DNA of 42,890 nt from an uncultured Bacteroides sp. (GCA_944322285.1 CALUOR010000030.1:1-42890); one strand, 5' to 3'; shown: positions 7,704-16,850, counted from the stretch's first letter. Made by a program: numbers and translations. Notes: a model not told the origin generated them from the letters alone.

Positions 7704-8822
7704 TTATCTGTTCCTTTTTGTTCTCTTTTTCCATTGGGCGTGCATCGAATGCAGTGTCAGCGCAATAGGATACCAAAACGCCTCATTAGGCGAAAGCCGC
7801 CTCATCTCTATGCAACGGTTCATGGCTCGCATCAAAGTGTACCATTTGCTTCGCCAGTATCCTTTGGGACGCTTCTTCCGTTTTGCGTCATAGCGTCCGA
7901 AGTTGCCTTCCTGCAAGATGGTGCCCAACAACCATTGCGCGTCGGGCAAGTCCTGTGGTCGGTATGTCACAGGTAAGTCTTCTGTCGGCAAGCCCCAATA
8001 TTCCACGGCAATCGCCCCGAAGAGGCGCGCGGCACGAATTAACCCGAATTCTTTCAGTAAAGCTTCCGTCTGAGATTTGTCCAATTGTCCGGCATAAGCG
8101 TGGAGCAGGCACATCCAGTCGCAGACATGACGTGCCCCGATGCCTTCGTTCAGGAAATGAAGAACTGCATGCAGCAACACGTACACCACGTCAAACTCCA
8201 CCGGCGGCATGTACACCGAGCAGCCTTCTACGCTGACTGTCCGCAGCAGAGCCGGATTGTCATGCCATTCCTTAATACGCCGTTGCAACTTGCGGTTCAT
8301 AAGCGGAGAGCTGAGGCTGATAAGTACATGATGATTTTCAATGGTGACATCGTGCCACGTCAGGGTCGTGTGCTTATACGTTTCCTCTTCTTCAAAAGTA
8401 GCTTCCGTCCGCAAGAGTTTATTCAGCTCCTCAAACTTCTCACCTCCAATGTATAAGTCAATATCGCCCGATTGTCGGTGCAACGGTTCCCGGTAACATT
8501 GCGCAATGCCTTGTCCCTTTACCAATACCGGCCGCACGCCTATTTGGCCTGCCAGTTTTATCACGTTGGTCAGTTCTTTGTTGAGCTTATGATTTTTCTC
8601 CTCTATCACCATCAAGTCACTACACCATTGCAGGTATAGTCCGCGTGGCGGGCGGCATTCGGCCGGCAACGTCTGGATACCATCCAACAGAATAGCGGTC
8701 ACGGTTTGAGCCTTGGCCAACCGATACAGCTCCATCCAATCCGTATCCGTACCAAACAAAGACGCGTCTACAGGTGTGCCCCATAAGCCGGCACGAAGCA
8801 ACATATTGAATTTTTGGTGCAT
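7704..8822 (-). CDS. Uncharacterised nucleotidyltransferase (PF14907-like, 372 aa)
   Basis: The region around RQSGDIDLYIGG has the D-x-D pair (Asp120, Asp122) of the nucleotidyltransferase superfamily. The overall length and preceding VRPVLVKGQG segment fit the NTP_transf_5 family (PF14907). The reaction is unknown for the family, whose members often sit with HPr-kinase-like and ABC exporter genes in peptide-maturation clusters. This gene is transcribed against the glycan genes from its own promoter at 8842-8875. That promoter leaves only about 13 bases before ATG 8822; the internal ATG at 8804 (MLLRAGLWG) is a reasonable alternative start. It ends 6 bases from the stop codon of the convergent wecA-like gene. 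Confidence 0.78.
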   Translation of the reverse strand: MHQKFNMLLRAGLWGTPVDASLFGTDTDWMELYRLAKAQTVTAILLDGIQTLPAECRPPRGLYLQWCSDLMVIEEKNHKLNKELTNVIKLAGQIGVRPVLVKGQGIAQCYREPLHRQSGDIDLYIGGEKFEELNKLLRTEATFEEEETYKHTTLTWHDVTIENHHVLISLSSPLMNRKLQRRIKEWHDNPALLRTVSVEGCSVYMPPVEFDVVYVLLHAVLHFLNEGIGARHVCDWMCLLHAYAGQLDKSQTEALLKEFGLIRAARLFGAIAVEYWGLPTEDLPVTYRPQDLPDAQWLLGTILQEGNFGRYDAKRKKRPKGYWRSKWYTLMRAMNRCIEMRRLSPNEAFWYPIALTLHSMHAQWKKRTKRNR

Positions 8823-8841
8823 ATTTTCCTTAAATTTGCGG

Positions 8842-8875
8842 CAAAGGTACGACTATTTCTTTAAGTCCATGCAAA
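8842..8875 (-). promoter_or_regulatory. Promoter of the PF14907-like gene
   Basis: On the - strand TTTG (8875-8872) and TACCTTTG (8849-8842) are separated by 22 bases, slightly longer than the usual 19-21. It points leftward and diverges from the -7 box of the fusion gene. Confidence 0.6.
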
Positions 8876-8903
8876 ACGAACGGACTTTTACATTTTAAAT
8901 TAC

Positions 8904-8911
8904 TATCTTTG
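8904..8911 (+). promoter_or_regulatory. -7 box before the cytidylyltransferase fusion gene
   Basis: TATCTTTG matches TAnnTTTG and lies 38 bases before ATG 8950. There is no exact TTTG at -33. Together with the leftward promoter at 8842-8875 it forms a divergent promoter region. Confidence 0.6.
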
Positions 8912-8949
8912 CGGACTAATTAGGAACTTATACTAAAGAGAGATTATAC

Positions 8950-10758
8950 ATGCAAGCAATTATATTGGCGGCCGGCATGGGCAAACGTTTGGGCGACCTG
9001 ACACGGAACAACACCAAATGTATGGTAAAGGTGAACGGTGTGCCCTTGATTGACCGGGCCTTGACACAACTTTCGCGTCTGGACCTGTCGCGGGTCATTC
9101 TGGTGATAGGCTACGAAGGGGAAAAACTTCGTGCTCACGTAGGCGAAAGCTACAAAGGACTGAAGATAACCTACATCGAAAATCCCGTTTACGACAAAAC
9201 CAACAACATCTATTCGCTCTCGCTGGCCAAAAAGGAATTGCAGGAAGACGATACGCTGCTCATCGAGTCGGACCTGATATTCGAAGGGCAGTTGCTGGAT
9301 AAGCTGGTGAACAATCCCTATCCCAATTTGGCTTTGGTAGACAAGTACGAAACGTGGATGGACGGCACGATGGTGAAACTGGACGATGACAACAACATCG
9401 TGAACTTTGTGCCCAAGAAAGCTTTCCGTTACGATGAGGTGGACAGCTACTACAAGACGGTAAACATCTATAAATTCAGCCGCGACTTCCTGAAAAACAG
9501 CTATGTGCCTTTTTTGGAAGCCTACACCAAGGCGTTGGGCAACAACGAATATTACGAGCAAGTGTTGCGCGTCATTACGTTGCTGGACAAGTGTGACCTG
9601 AAAGCCTTGCCTTTGGAAGGTGAAAAATGGTACGAGATAGACGACATTCAGGATTTGGACATCGCCGAAACCATCTTCGCTTCGGAGGATAACCAATTAC
9701 CCCTCTACCAAAAACGCTATGGAGGCTATTGGCGTTTTCCCAATCTGCTGGACTTCTGCTATTTAGTCAATCCCTTCTTTCCGCCCCAAAAGCTGAAGGA
9801 CGAGATACGTGCCAACTTCGATGTATTGCTTAGCGAATACCCGTCAGGGATGCGCATCAATTCCTTGCTGATAGCCAAATATTTCCATATTGACCGCAAG
9901 TATGCTGTGGCAGGTAATGGCGCGGCGGAGCTGATAAAGTCGTTGATGCAATATTTGCAAGGCCGTACGGGAGTTATTCTTCCTACGTTCGAAGAATATC
10001 CCAATCGTTATGACGCAGACCGCTTAGAAGTATTTGTCCCTCAAAATCCCGATTTTACTTATACGGCAGATGACCTGATGGTTTACTTTGCCGACAAGGA
10101 CATCCGGTCTTTGTTGCTTATAAATCCTGACAATCCTTCGGGAAACTTCATCCTCCTCCAAGATGTGTTGCGCCTGCTGGCATGGGCGGAAGACCGGGGC
10201 ATCCGTTTGGTGGTGGACGAGTCGTTTGTAGACTTCAGCGAAGGATATGAAAAAAACACATTGCTACGTAACGACATCTTGGCCAACCATCCGCAACTGG
10301 TGGTGATGAAAAGCATCTCCAAGTCGTATGGCGTGCCCGGATTGCGCCTCGGCATCTTGGCTTCGGGCGATGAGGCATTGATTGAATGGATGAAGAAAGA
10401 CGTAGCCATCTGGAACATCAATTCCTTTGCGGAATTCTACATGCAGATATTCGGAAAGTACGAGAATGACTATCGAAGGGCATGCGAAAAGTTCATCCAG
10501 GAGCGCAACCGCTTCTTTGCCGCCTTACAGGCCATTCCCTTCCTGCGGGTCATTCCTTCGCAGGCCAATTATTTTTTGTGCGAAGTAAAAGCGCCTTATA
10601 CCTCCGCTGAATTGACGCGTTGCCTGTTGCGGAAAAATATTTTGATAAAAGACTGTAGCACTAAGAAGGTATTTGGCGGGAAGAATTATATCCGAATCGC
10701 TGTACGCGGCAAGGAAGATAATGATAAACTGGTAGAAGCGATGGCTTCTTTTCTATAA
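8950..10758 (+). CDS. Cytidylyltransferase-PLP enzyme fusion (LicC-like + CobD/HisC-like, 602 aa)
   Basis: Residues 1-~235 are a sugar/choline-phosphate nucleotidyltransferase domain, with LAAGMGKRL at the N-terminus and KCMVKVNGVPLIDR, most like LicC-type CTP:phosphocholine cytidylyltransferases. Residues ~245-602 are a fold-type I PLP enzyme, with NPDNPSG (from Asn392), DESFVDF (Asp423) and SKSYGVPGLRLG (PLP Lys458). DESFVDF resembles CobD, the threonine-phosphate decarboxylase, as well as HisC aminotransferases. If CobD-like, it could decarboxylate a phosphorylated amino acid (for example phosphoserine to phosphoethanolamine), which the first domain would activate with CTP. A LicD gene 6 kb downstream could attach the group to the glycan. 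Fold and active-site lysine are clear; the substrate is inference. Confidence 0.85.
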   Translation: MQAIILAAGMGKRLGDLTRNNTKCMVKVNGVPLIDRALTQLSRLDLSRVILVIGYEGEKLRAHVGESYKGLKITYIENPVYDKTNNIYSLSLAKKELQEDDTLLIESDLIFEGQLLDKLVNNPYPNLALVDKYETWMDGTMVKLDDDNNIVNFVPKKAFRYDEVDSYYKTVNIYKFSRDFLKNSYVPFLEAYTKALGNNEYYEQVLRVITLLDKCDLKALPLEGEKWYEIDDIQDLDIAETIFASEDNQLPLYQKRYGGYWRFPNLLDFCYLVNPFFPPQKLKDEIRANFDVLLSEYPSGMRINSLLIAKYFHIDRKYAVAGNGAAELIKSLMQYLQGRTGVILPTFEEYPNRYDADRLEVFVPQNPDFTYTADDLMVYFADKDIRSLLLINPDNPSGNFILLQDVLRLLAWAEDRGIRLVVDESFVDFSEGYEKNTLLRNDILANHPQLVVMKSISKSYGVPGLRLGILASGDEALIEWMKKDVAIWNINSFAEFYMQIFGKYENDYRRACEKFIQERNRFFAALQAIPFLRVIPSQANYFLCEVKAPYTSAELTRCLLRKNILIKDCSTKKVFGGKNYIRIAVRGKEDNDKLVEAMASFL

Positions 10759-10770
10759 AACCGAGTGACG

Positions 10771-11709
10771 ATGCGATATATTGATTTTAAAACGATTAAA
10801 AACCTGAATATAACACCGGACACGTGTGTGGAGTGGGTAAAGGAAGCCTTGCTGCACAAATATGAAAGTGTGCTTCCCGCCAAAATCAGCGTCAAAATGC
10901 CCGGTGACATCTTTATCAACACCATGCCGGCCTATTTACCCAATGTCCAACGCTTTGGTGTAAAAGTAGTGTCCCGTTATCCTGAGCGGAAACCTTCTTT
11001 GCAGAGCGATTTGCTGCTCTACGATGCGGGAAGCGGCCATTTATTGGCTTTAATGGACGGCTTGTGGATTACAACCATGCGTACGGGTGCCATGGCGGCT
11101 TTGTCCATCTGGCATTTGCAGAAAACGAATGCGCATCGCTATGGGTTTATTGGACTGGGTAATACGGCCCGTGCCACGATGTTATGTTTATTGGCCGTGT
11201 TGAATAACGCCCCCATTGAGGTTCATCTGCTCCGTTATAAGGACCAGGCGGAATTGTTCATGGAGCGTTTCAAAGATTATGCCAACATCACGTTCCATGT
11301 TTATGACTCCTGCGTGGAGTTAATCAAGGAATCCGATGTAGTAGTGTCTTGTGTGACGGTAGCCAACGAGCTGTTTGCGCCGGATGAGGCTTTTCAGCCA
11401 GGTGTGCTGGTAGTGCCGGTTCACACCAGAGGCTTCCAGAATTGTGACCTTTTCTTCGACAAAGTGTTTGCCGATGACCGGAATCACGTGTGCGAATTCA
11501 AGTATTTCGACCGCTTTAAGCAGTTCGATGAATTCTCGCACGTTCTGTTAGGGCAGAACAAAGGACGCGAATCCGATGAGGAACGCATATTGGCTTATAA
11601 CATAGGCATTGCGCTGCACGATGTGGCATTTGCCTCGAAGATTGCTGAAATGATACTGAATGTCCAACCTGAGAGAAAAGGGATGGAAGGACAGAAGTTC
11701 TGGGTGTGA
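10771..11709 (+). CDS. Ornithine cyclodeaminase/mu-crystallin family protein (312 aa)
   Basis: This is an NAD(P)-dependent enzyme of the OCD/mu-crystallin family. An N-terminal substrate domain carries conserved arginines and lysines (FGVKVVSRYPERKP, LWITTMRTGAMAA). A Rossmann segment YGFIGLGNTARAT follows, and a C-terminal HDVAFASKIAE. Family members cyclise ornithine, reduce cyclic imines, or oxidise amino-acid conjugates. The gene follows the fusion gene by only 12 bases, so it probably acts on the same small amine or amino acid. ATG 10771 is preferred over the in-frame GTG at 10765. The exact reaction cannot be read from the sequence. Confidence 0.82.
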   Translation: MRYIDFKTIKNLNITPDTCVEWVKEALLHKYESVLPAKISVKMPGDIFINTMPAYLPNVQRFGVKVVSRYPERKPSLQSDLLLYDAGSGHLLALMDGLWITTMRTGAMAALSIWHLQKTNAHRYGFIGLGNTARATMLCLLAVLNNAPIEVHLLRYKDQAELFMERFKDYANITFHVYDSCVELIKESDVVVSCVTVANELFAPDEAFQPGVLVVPVHTRGFQNCDLFFDKVFADDRNHVCEFKYFDRFKQFDEFSHVLLGQNKGRESDEERILAYNIGIALHDVAFASKIAEMILNVQPERKGMEGQKFWV

Positions 11710-11734
11710 TGTTTGATATAAGAGCATATAATTA

Positions 11735-13177
11735 GTGGGAACAAATTTAGGCAACAAAGTCATTTCGGGCACCCTTTGGGCTACAGCCGACCGTTTTATT
11801 TCGATGGGCATTCAGTTCTTGACCAATCTGATTTTGGCGAGATTGTTGATGCCTTCAGATTTTGGTTGTATCGGTATGCTTGCTATTTTTATTCTTGTTT
11901 CTCAAACCATCATCGATGGTGGCTTCGGAAGCGCATTAATTCAGAAAAAAGAGCCTACCCAGACAGACTATTCCACTATCTTTTATGTGAATCTGCTGTT
12001 CGCCATTGTCTTATATGGCGTCTTGTTCTTTTCCTCTCCCCTCATCGCCTCTTTTTATCGGATGCCGATATTGAATGATGTGCTAAGAGTATGGGGAGTT
12101 GTTTTGCTTATCAATTCGTTGGTAACCATCCAAAATAATAGGTTGCGAAAGATGCTTGCTTTTAAGCAAATAGCGATAGTAAATGTGTCCTCCTATTTTA
12201 TAGCGGCTTTCATTGCTGTTATGATGGCTATTGAAGGCTATGGGGTCTGGAGCTTGGTGTTTTTACAATTGATATATAGCTGCCTTTCCGTTGTATTTTA
12301 TGGGCTTTATACACGCTGGCATCCTTCACTATGCTTTTCTTTTCAGTCGCTGCGAACTTTGTTTGGCTTCGGAAGTTATATTCTTTTTTCTAACATTCTG
12401 CAAGAAGTCTGCAAAAACCTACAAGGACTTATTATCGGTCGCCGCTTTTCTTCCACGGAAATGGGGTTGTATTCTCAGGCGAAGAAATTGGGCGATGTCG
12501 TTTATTATACATTGCCCAATGTTTTAGTACAGGTCATGTTTCCTGTTTACTCCAAATTTCAGACGGAAACAGCCCGTTTGCGGGAAATGGTAAGAATGAA
12601 TGTTCGCGTCATCTCTTTTATCACGTTCCCATTGATGATGTTACTCATAGAAACGGCAGCGCCTTTGGTGACTTTCCTGTATGGAGATAAATGGGAAGCG
12701 TCAGTTCCCTATTTTCAGCTATTATGTGTAGGCGGCTTATTTGTTTGTTTGCAAAATATTAATTATTACGCGATTGCCGCCTTAGGTAAAAGCCGTGTAT
12801 TGTTTGGTTGGAGCTTTTATAAATGGGGAACGCTGCTGGTTTTGTTATTAGTCGGCATGCATTGGGGGATGTATGGTATCTTATGCGGTATGGTAATAAG
12901 TGAGTTAAACATCTATCTGGTCAACGCCGCTTTAGTCGCCAAATATGTTTCCTATCCGGTATGGAGACAGCTACTCGACATTTTGCCCATTCTTTTAGTT
13001 GCATTGGTTACATGTGTTGCAGTATATGTCATGGGCAATGCTTGGCATATTCATTTCTTTTTGCAAATACTCTTGTTTGCAGCTGTCTATATGCTACTTG
13101 TATTCCTCTTCAGATTGCAAGTGCGGAAAGATGTCTTTATGATTGTAGGGATGTTACGGAATAAGCGTAACTCCTGA
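11735..13177 (+). CDS. Wzx-type polysaccharide flippase (480 aa)
   Basis: This is a polytopic protein with about 12-14 hydrophobic segments, of the WzxC/MATE-like polysaccharide transport family. The N-terminus (NKVISGTLWATADRF) is typical, and the middle GRRFSSTEMGLYSQAKKLGD matches the WzxC group. It should flip the undecaprenyl-linked repeat unit across the inner membrane. It sits 25 bases after the cyclodeaminase-like gene. The start is GTG at 11735. Base composition drops to more A+T than in the preceding genes, as often seen for flippases in glycan loci. Confidence 0.88.
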   Translation: MGTNLGNKVISGTLWATADRFISMGIQFLTNLILARLLMPSDFGCIGMLAIFILVSQTIIDGGFGSALIQKKEPTQTDYSTIFYVNLLFAIVLYGVLFFSSPLIASFYRMPILNDVLRVWGVVLLINSLVTIQNNRLRKMLAFKQIAIVNVSSYFIAAFIAVMMAIEGYGVWSLVFLQLIYSCLSVVFYGLYTRWHPSLCFSFQSLRTLFGFGSYILFSNILQEVCKNLQGLIIGRRFSSTEMGLYSQAKKLGDVVYYTLPNVLVQVMFPVYSKFQTETARLREMVRMNVRVISFITFPLMMLLIETAAPLVTFLYGDKWEASVPYFQLLCVGGLFVCLQNINYYAIAALGKSRVLFGWSFYKWGTLLVLLLVGMHWGMYGILCGMVISELNIYLVNAALVAKYVSYPVWRQLLDILPILLVALVTCVAVYVMGNAWHIHFFLQILLFAAVYMLLVFLFRLQVRKDVFMIVGMLRNKRNS

Positions 13178-13229
13178 ATCCGTATTATTTAGCTTACAGT
13201 TTATATAATTCAATACTTTCCTCGCCAAC

Positions 13230-13290
13230 GAAGTATAGGTTCAATGGCCATAGAAGCAAGGATACTTTGGCATAGAAGTATAGGTTCGAT
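13230..13290 (+). repeat. Short direct repeat in the gap after wzx
   Basis: The 16-mer GAAGTATAGGTTCRAT occurs at 13230-13245 and 13275-13290 (period 45, one difference), with related CATAGAAG words between. The remainder of the 247-base gap between wzx and the ATPase gene shows no gene, only A+T-rich sequence and a -7 box near its end. Confidence 0.55.
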
Positions 13291-13398
13291 TGGGATTTGT
13301 GCAATGACGTATATTGTGGATCATTCAATTTTGCTCATTTTATCAAGGTATATTTTATATTTTCCTCATTTCTATTCGTTTTTATCATTCGTGTTTTA

Positions 13399-13406
13399 TA
13401 TTTTTG
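13399..13406 (+). promoter_or_regulatory. -7 box before the AAA_14 ATPase gene
   Basis: TATTTTTG fits TAnnTTTG and lies 18 bases before ATG 13425. No exact -33 TTTG is seen. It suggests this ATPase gene has its own promoter rather than being read only with the glycan genes. Confidence 0.5.
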
Positions 13407-13424
13407 CATTAAAATATATCGCTT

Positions 13425-14636
13425 ATGGAAATAATCGAACGCCCGGCTTATCTCAGCCACATCATTTCGCACTTGGGTAAGGGAATGATGATTATCCTTG
13501 TCGGCCAACGCCGGGTCGGCAAGAGCTGTATGCTCAAACAGTTGCAGGCCTGGTTGCGCATCAACAGACCCGCAGCCAATATAGCGTATGTTGACAAGGA
13601 ACTTCATGCCTTCAAGGGTATTGCTACTGCCGATGGCCTATACGGGTATGCCACTGCGAATCTGCCTGAAAGAGGAGACAACTATCTGCTTATCGATGAA
13701 GTGCAGGACATCACGGACTATGAGGACGCCCTGCGCAGCCTTTATGCAGAAAATCGCTGTCAGGTCGTTGCTACGGGCAGCAATGCATACATTTTCTCAT
13801 CGGAGTTGAACACCCGCCTTTCCGGACGTTATGTCGAGATCCCCATTCATAGTCTCACATATAAGGGCTTCTTGCGTTTCCACGGGCTGCAGGATACGGA
13901 CAAGAGCCTTCAGTTCTATCTTCGCGTGGGTGGTCTTCCCGGCCTTTGCCATTATGAAGTAGAGGACGAGAGTCAGGTCAGGGATTACCTGCAAGGGGTG
14001 TATAACACCATTATGTTGCGCGATGTCATCGCACGGGAGGAAATTCGCAACGTGACGTTCATCGAGAACCTAGCCGTATTCATTGCCGACAACATCGGCA
14101 AGCTCATTTCCGTGAGGAACATCGCCAATACGATGAAGTCACAAGGAGAGAAAGTGTCCGAGATGCTTACGTCCGCTTACCTCCGACACCTTTGCAAAGC
14201 GTTCATCATTACTCCTGTACAGCGTTACGACATCCACGGCAAACGTGTCTTCGAGCAGAACAACAAGTTCTATTTTGCCGACCATGGCCTGCGCAACCTG
14301 CTCTGCGGCTTCAACCTGCGCGGCAGCATCGAAAAGGTGATGGAGAACGTCATCTACCACCACTTGGTCACGCAGGACTTCAAAGTCACGGTGGGCATTC
14401 TCCGGGATGGGGAGGTGGACTTCGTGGCCGTGCGCGGTGAACGAAGACTCTATGTGCAAGCTGTGTACCTGCTCGGCTCGGAAAACACCATAGCAAGGGA
14501 GTTCGGCAATTTGTGTGCCATACGCGATAATTACCCGAAGTACGTTGTCTCAATGGATCCTGTCAGTGGCGGTCTGCCCGAATATCCGGGCATCATACAT
14601 ATTCACCTGCGTGAGTTTCTTATGACCAACTTCTGA
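13425..14636 (+). CDS. AAA_14/DUF4143-type ATPase (403 aa)
   Basis: The N-terminal AAA domain shows Walker A GQRRVGKSC and Walker B LLIDEVQD. It continues through VVATGSNAYIFSSEL and a sensor-like RLSGRYVEIPIHSL, the usual AAA_14 pattern. The C-terminal region with DFKVTVGILRDGEVDFVAVRG matches the DUF4143 nuclease-like end (E-V-D-F). These proteins are common and often multicopy in Bacteroidales, with no settled role. It has its own likely promoter and sits inside a glycan locus, with which it shares no obvious function, so it looks like a later insertion. Confidence 0.82.
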   Translation: MEIIERPAYLSHIISHLGKGMMIILVGQRRVGKSCMLKQLQAWLRINRPAANIAYVDKELHAFKGIATADGLYGYATANLPERGDNYLLIDEVQDITDYEDALRSLYAENRCQVVATGSNAYIFSSELNTRLSGRYVEIPIHSLTYKGFLRFHGLQDTDKSLQFYLRVGGLPGLCHYEVEDESQVRDYLQGVYNTIMLRDVIAREEIRNVTFIENLAVFIADNIGKLISVRNIANTMKSQGEKVSEMLTSAYLRHLCKAFIITPVQRYDIHGKRVFEQNNKFYFADHGLRNLLCGFNLRGSIEKVMENVIYHHLVTQDFKVTVGILRDGEVDFVAVRGERRLYVQAVYLLGSENTIAREFGNLCAIRDNYPKYVVSMDPVSGGLPEYPGIIHIHLREFLMTNF

Positions 14637-14776
14637 CTTTATATGAGTGTGCCATATATAATATGGTGTAAACTGCTTGGCAGGAAGCTCAGATTTTCAA
14701 TTGTTGTACAGAAAATCCGGATGCTATTTGTAGCATATTTTCTTCTTCGAGAAGCACGGCCGCACTATCCCTTCTG

Positions 14777-14859
14777 AATCAGCGCACTATTTCCGTTCAA
14801 TCAGCGCACTGTTTTTGTTCAATCAGCGTAGTATTTAGGGGGTAAACACTGCGCTGATT
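14777..14859 (+). repeat. Tandem 22-base repeats ending in a palindrome
   Basis: Three consecutive 22-base units start AATCAGCG at 14777, 14799 and 14821; the first two share AATCAGCGCACTRTTT. The third unit is followed by an inverted copy (ACTGCGCTGATT, ending 14859), so 14821-14859 can fold into a hairpin of about 17 pairs with a few mismatches around a G-rich loop. It lies in the 477-base gap between two ATPase genes. Apart from this repeat and the promoter at 15055-15085, no gene is seen in the gap. Confidence 0.75.
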
Positions 14860-15054
14860 GAGAGCAAATAGCGCAGTATTTTTAGAGTTATTAAATTGCT
14901 GAAAATCAGCTGGATAAAAAATGTTAGACTTCTAATAGGATGATTTTTCGTCTTAGAATACACATTCGTTAACAAACCGATAGCCGAAAACAAAATGTAT
15001 CTTAAAACGAATTGTTGCATATTATTGAAGTCACGTCCTTCTTTGCACCAAAAG

Positions 15055-15085
15055 TTTGTTTTTTGAATAATATGTGCTATTTTTG
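15055..15085 (+). promoter_or_regulatory. Bacteroides-type promoter before the AAA/PDDEXK gene
   Basis: TTTG at 15055-15058 and TATTTTTG at 15078-15085 are 19 bases apart. This places transcription near 15092, so the reading frame must start at ATG 15114 rather than at the in-frame upstream codons from 15012. Confidence 0.72.
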
Positions 15086-15113
15086 TCATAACAAGATTCA
15101 GAAGCAACAATTT

Positions 15114-16850
15114 ATGGAGGCAGTAAAAGGTATTCCTTACGGAGTGGCGCGCTTTGAGAGCGTGCGGAATGAAAATAAATATTATGTGGACAAGACGATG
15201 TATCTTCCTTTGTTGGAAGAGACGGGTGATTATCTGTCATTGAACCGCCCCCATGGCTTCGGGAAAAGCTTGTTCACTAGTATGATGTGGGCTTATTATG
15301 ACATGGCACAGGCAGACAAGTTCGACCGATTGTTTGGCGGATTATGGGTACACGAGTATCCAACACCTCTAAAAAATGCTTTCCAAGTGATTTACTTTGA
15401 CTTTTCTCTGATAGAAGGCAGTGATGAAACATCATTAGCCATCCATTTTAATAGATATTGTGGGCAAGTACTAGATCACTTTGCTGTTACTTATGCCGAA
15501 TATTATGATAAAGAATTTGTTAAAGTCGTACATTGTGAAACAGAAACGAATGCAAAGTTAAACTACATCAATCTGCAAGCGCGAGCTAAAGGATATCCTC
15601 TTTATTTAATTATTAATGAATATGATAATTTTGTAGATACTATCCTCAGTGAAGGAGGAAGTGATGTGTTGCGCAACTTAACCTATGCAAACAGATTCTA
15701 TTGTAATTATTTTAAGATATTCAAGGCGATGTTCAGACGAGTTTTCCTTACCAGTATATCGCCCGTAACATTGAATGATATTTCCAGCGGTTATAATATC
15801 GATTGGAACATTTCACAGGATCCCCGTTTCAACGACATGCTGGGTTTCTCGGAGAACGACGTGCGCACGATGTTCCGCTATTTTCAGGACAACGGCAAGC
15901 TACGTGCGGAAGCGGACATTGAGGCGATGCTGGAGGAGATGAAGCCTTGGTACAACAATTATTGCTTTGCGGAAGAATGCCTCGATAACGACCGTATCTA
16001 TAACTGCGACATGGTGCTTTACTATTTGTGTAACCAAGTCCTCTACAACCATGCCCCAAAGGAGATGGTAGACAAGAACATCCGTACGGACTACAAGAAG
16101 CTGAAGATGCTGGCGGACATTGATCGGGGTAACCAACGGGAGAACCGCATGAGTGTTATTGAGGAGATTGCCGCCACGGGTTCCGTGCTGATGAACCTGC
16201 GGACGTCTTTCCCCGCCGAGTACGTGACGGATGACGACAACTTCCGAAGCCTGCTTTATTATTATGGATTACTCACCATGGGAACACAGTATGGGGACAT
16301 GCTGGAAATGGTTATTCCGAACAACTGCGTGAAGGAACAGTATTGGGCATTCATGCGGGATTATTTCAGGCGTAGTTTCGATGTGGACCTTAGTGCCTTG
16401 AAAAGAGAAATGATGGTGATGTCCTTAGAAGGAAATTGGCAACCGCTGATTCACCGCATCGCCGAAGCCTATAAAGAAAGTTCTTCTATCCGTGACAGCA
16501 TCCGCGGCGAACACAACCTGCAAGGCTTCTTCAAGGCTTACCTGGCATTGAACTCCCTCTACCTGGTAGAACCGGAAATCGAATTGAACTACGGTTACAG
16601 CGATTTCCTGATGCTGCCGGACAAGGCACGCTATGCGGACATTGCCCACAGTTACATCATGGAGTTGAAGTACGTCAACCACACCGCTACGGATGCCGAA
16701 GTGGAGGCGAAAAGCTGGGAAGCGGACGAGCAACTGAAAAAATACAGTACGGACAAAGTGGTGCAACGCCTTTGCTCTGAGACTAAACTGCATTTGCTGA
16801 AGGTGGTATTCCGAGGAGCGGAAATGGCGGTGTGTGATGAGATTGTTTAA
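15114..16850 (+). CDS. AAA-ATPase_like / PDDEXK_9 protein (578 aa)
   Basis: The N-terminus (IPYGVARFESVRNENKYYVD, then KTMYLPLLE) and the P-loop NRPHGFGKSLFTSMM match the AAA-ATPase_like family (PF09820). The C-terminus with YSDFLMLPD and HSYIMELKYV matches the PDDEXK_9 nuclease-like domain (PF08011). The first basic residue usually found before GFGKS (R-P-R-R-F-G-K-S) is His-Gly here, a minor change. These proteins are strongly expanded in Bacteroidales and their function is unknown. The gene has its own promoter. The first ~700 bases are richer in A+T than the second half, possibly a mosaic of two sources. Confidence 0.83.
   Translation: MEAVKGIPYGVARFESVRNENKYYVDKTMYLPLLEETGDYLSLNRPHGFGKSLFTSMMWAYYDMAQADKFDRLFGGLWVHEYPTPLKNAFQVIYFDFSLIEGSDETSLAIHFNRYCGQVLDHFAVTYAEYYDKEFVKVVHCETETNAKLNYINLQARAKGYPLYLIINEYDNFVDTILSEGGSDVLRNLTYANRFYCNYFKIFKAMFRRVFLTSISPVTLNDISSGYNIDWNISQDPRFNDMLGFSENDVRTMFRYFQDNGKLRAEADIEAMLEEMKPWYNNYCFAEECLDNDRIYNCDMVLYYLCNQVLYNHAPKEMVDKNIRTDYKKLKMLADIDRGNQRENRMSVIEEIAATGSVLMNLRTSFPAEYVTDDDNFRSLLYYYGLLTMGTQYGDMLEMVIPNNCVKEQYWAFMRDYFRRSFDVDLSALKREMMVMSLEGNWQPLIHRIAEAYKESSSIRDSIRGEHNLQGFFKAYLALNSLYLVEPEIELNYGYSDFLMLPDKARYADIAHSYIMELKYVNHTATDAEVEAKSWEADEQLKKYSTDKVVQRLCSETKLHLLKVVFRGAEMAVCDEIV

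Noticed and set aside
14777-14859. Regularly spaced repeats considered as a CRISPR array.
   Set aside because: The units are head-to-tail with no unique spacers, only three occur, and no cas gene is present.
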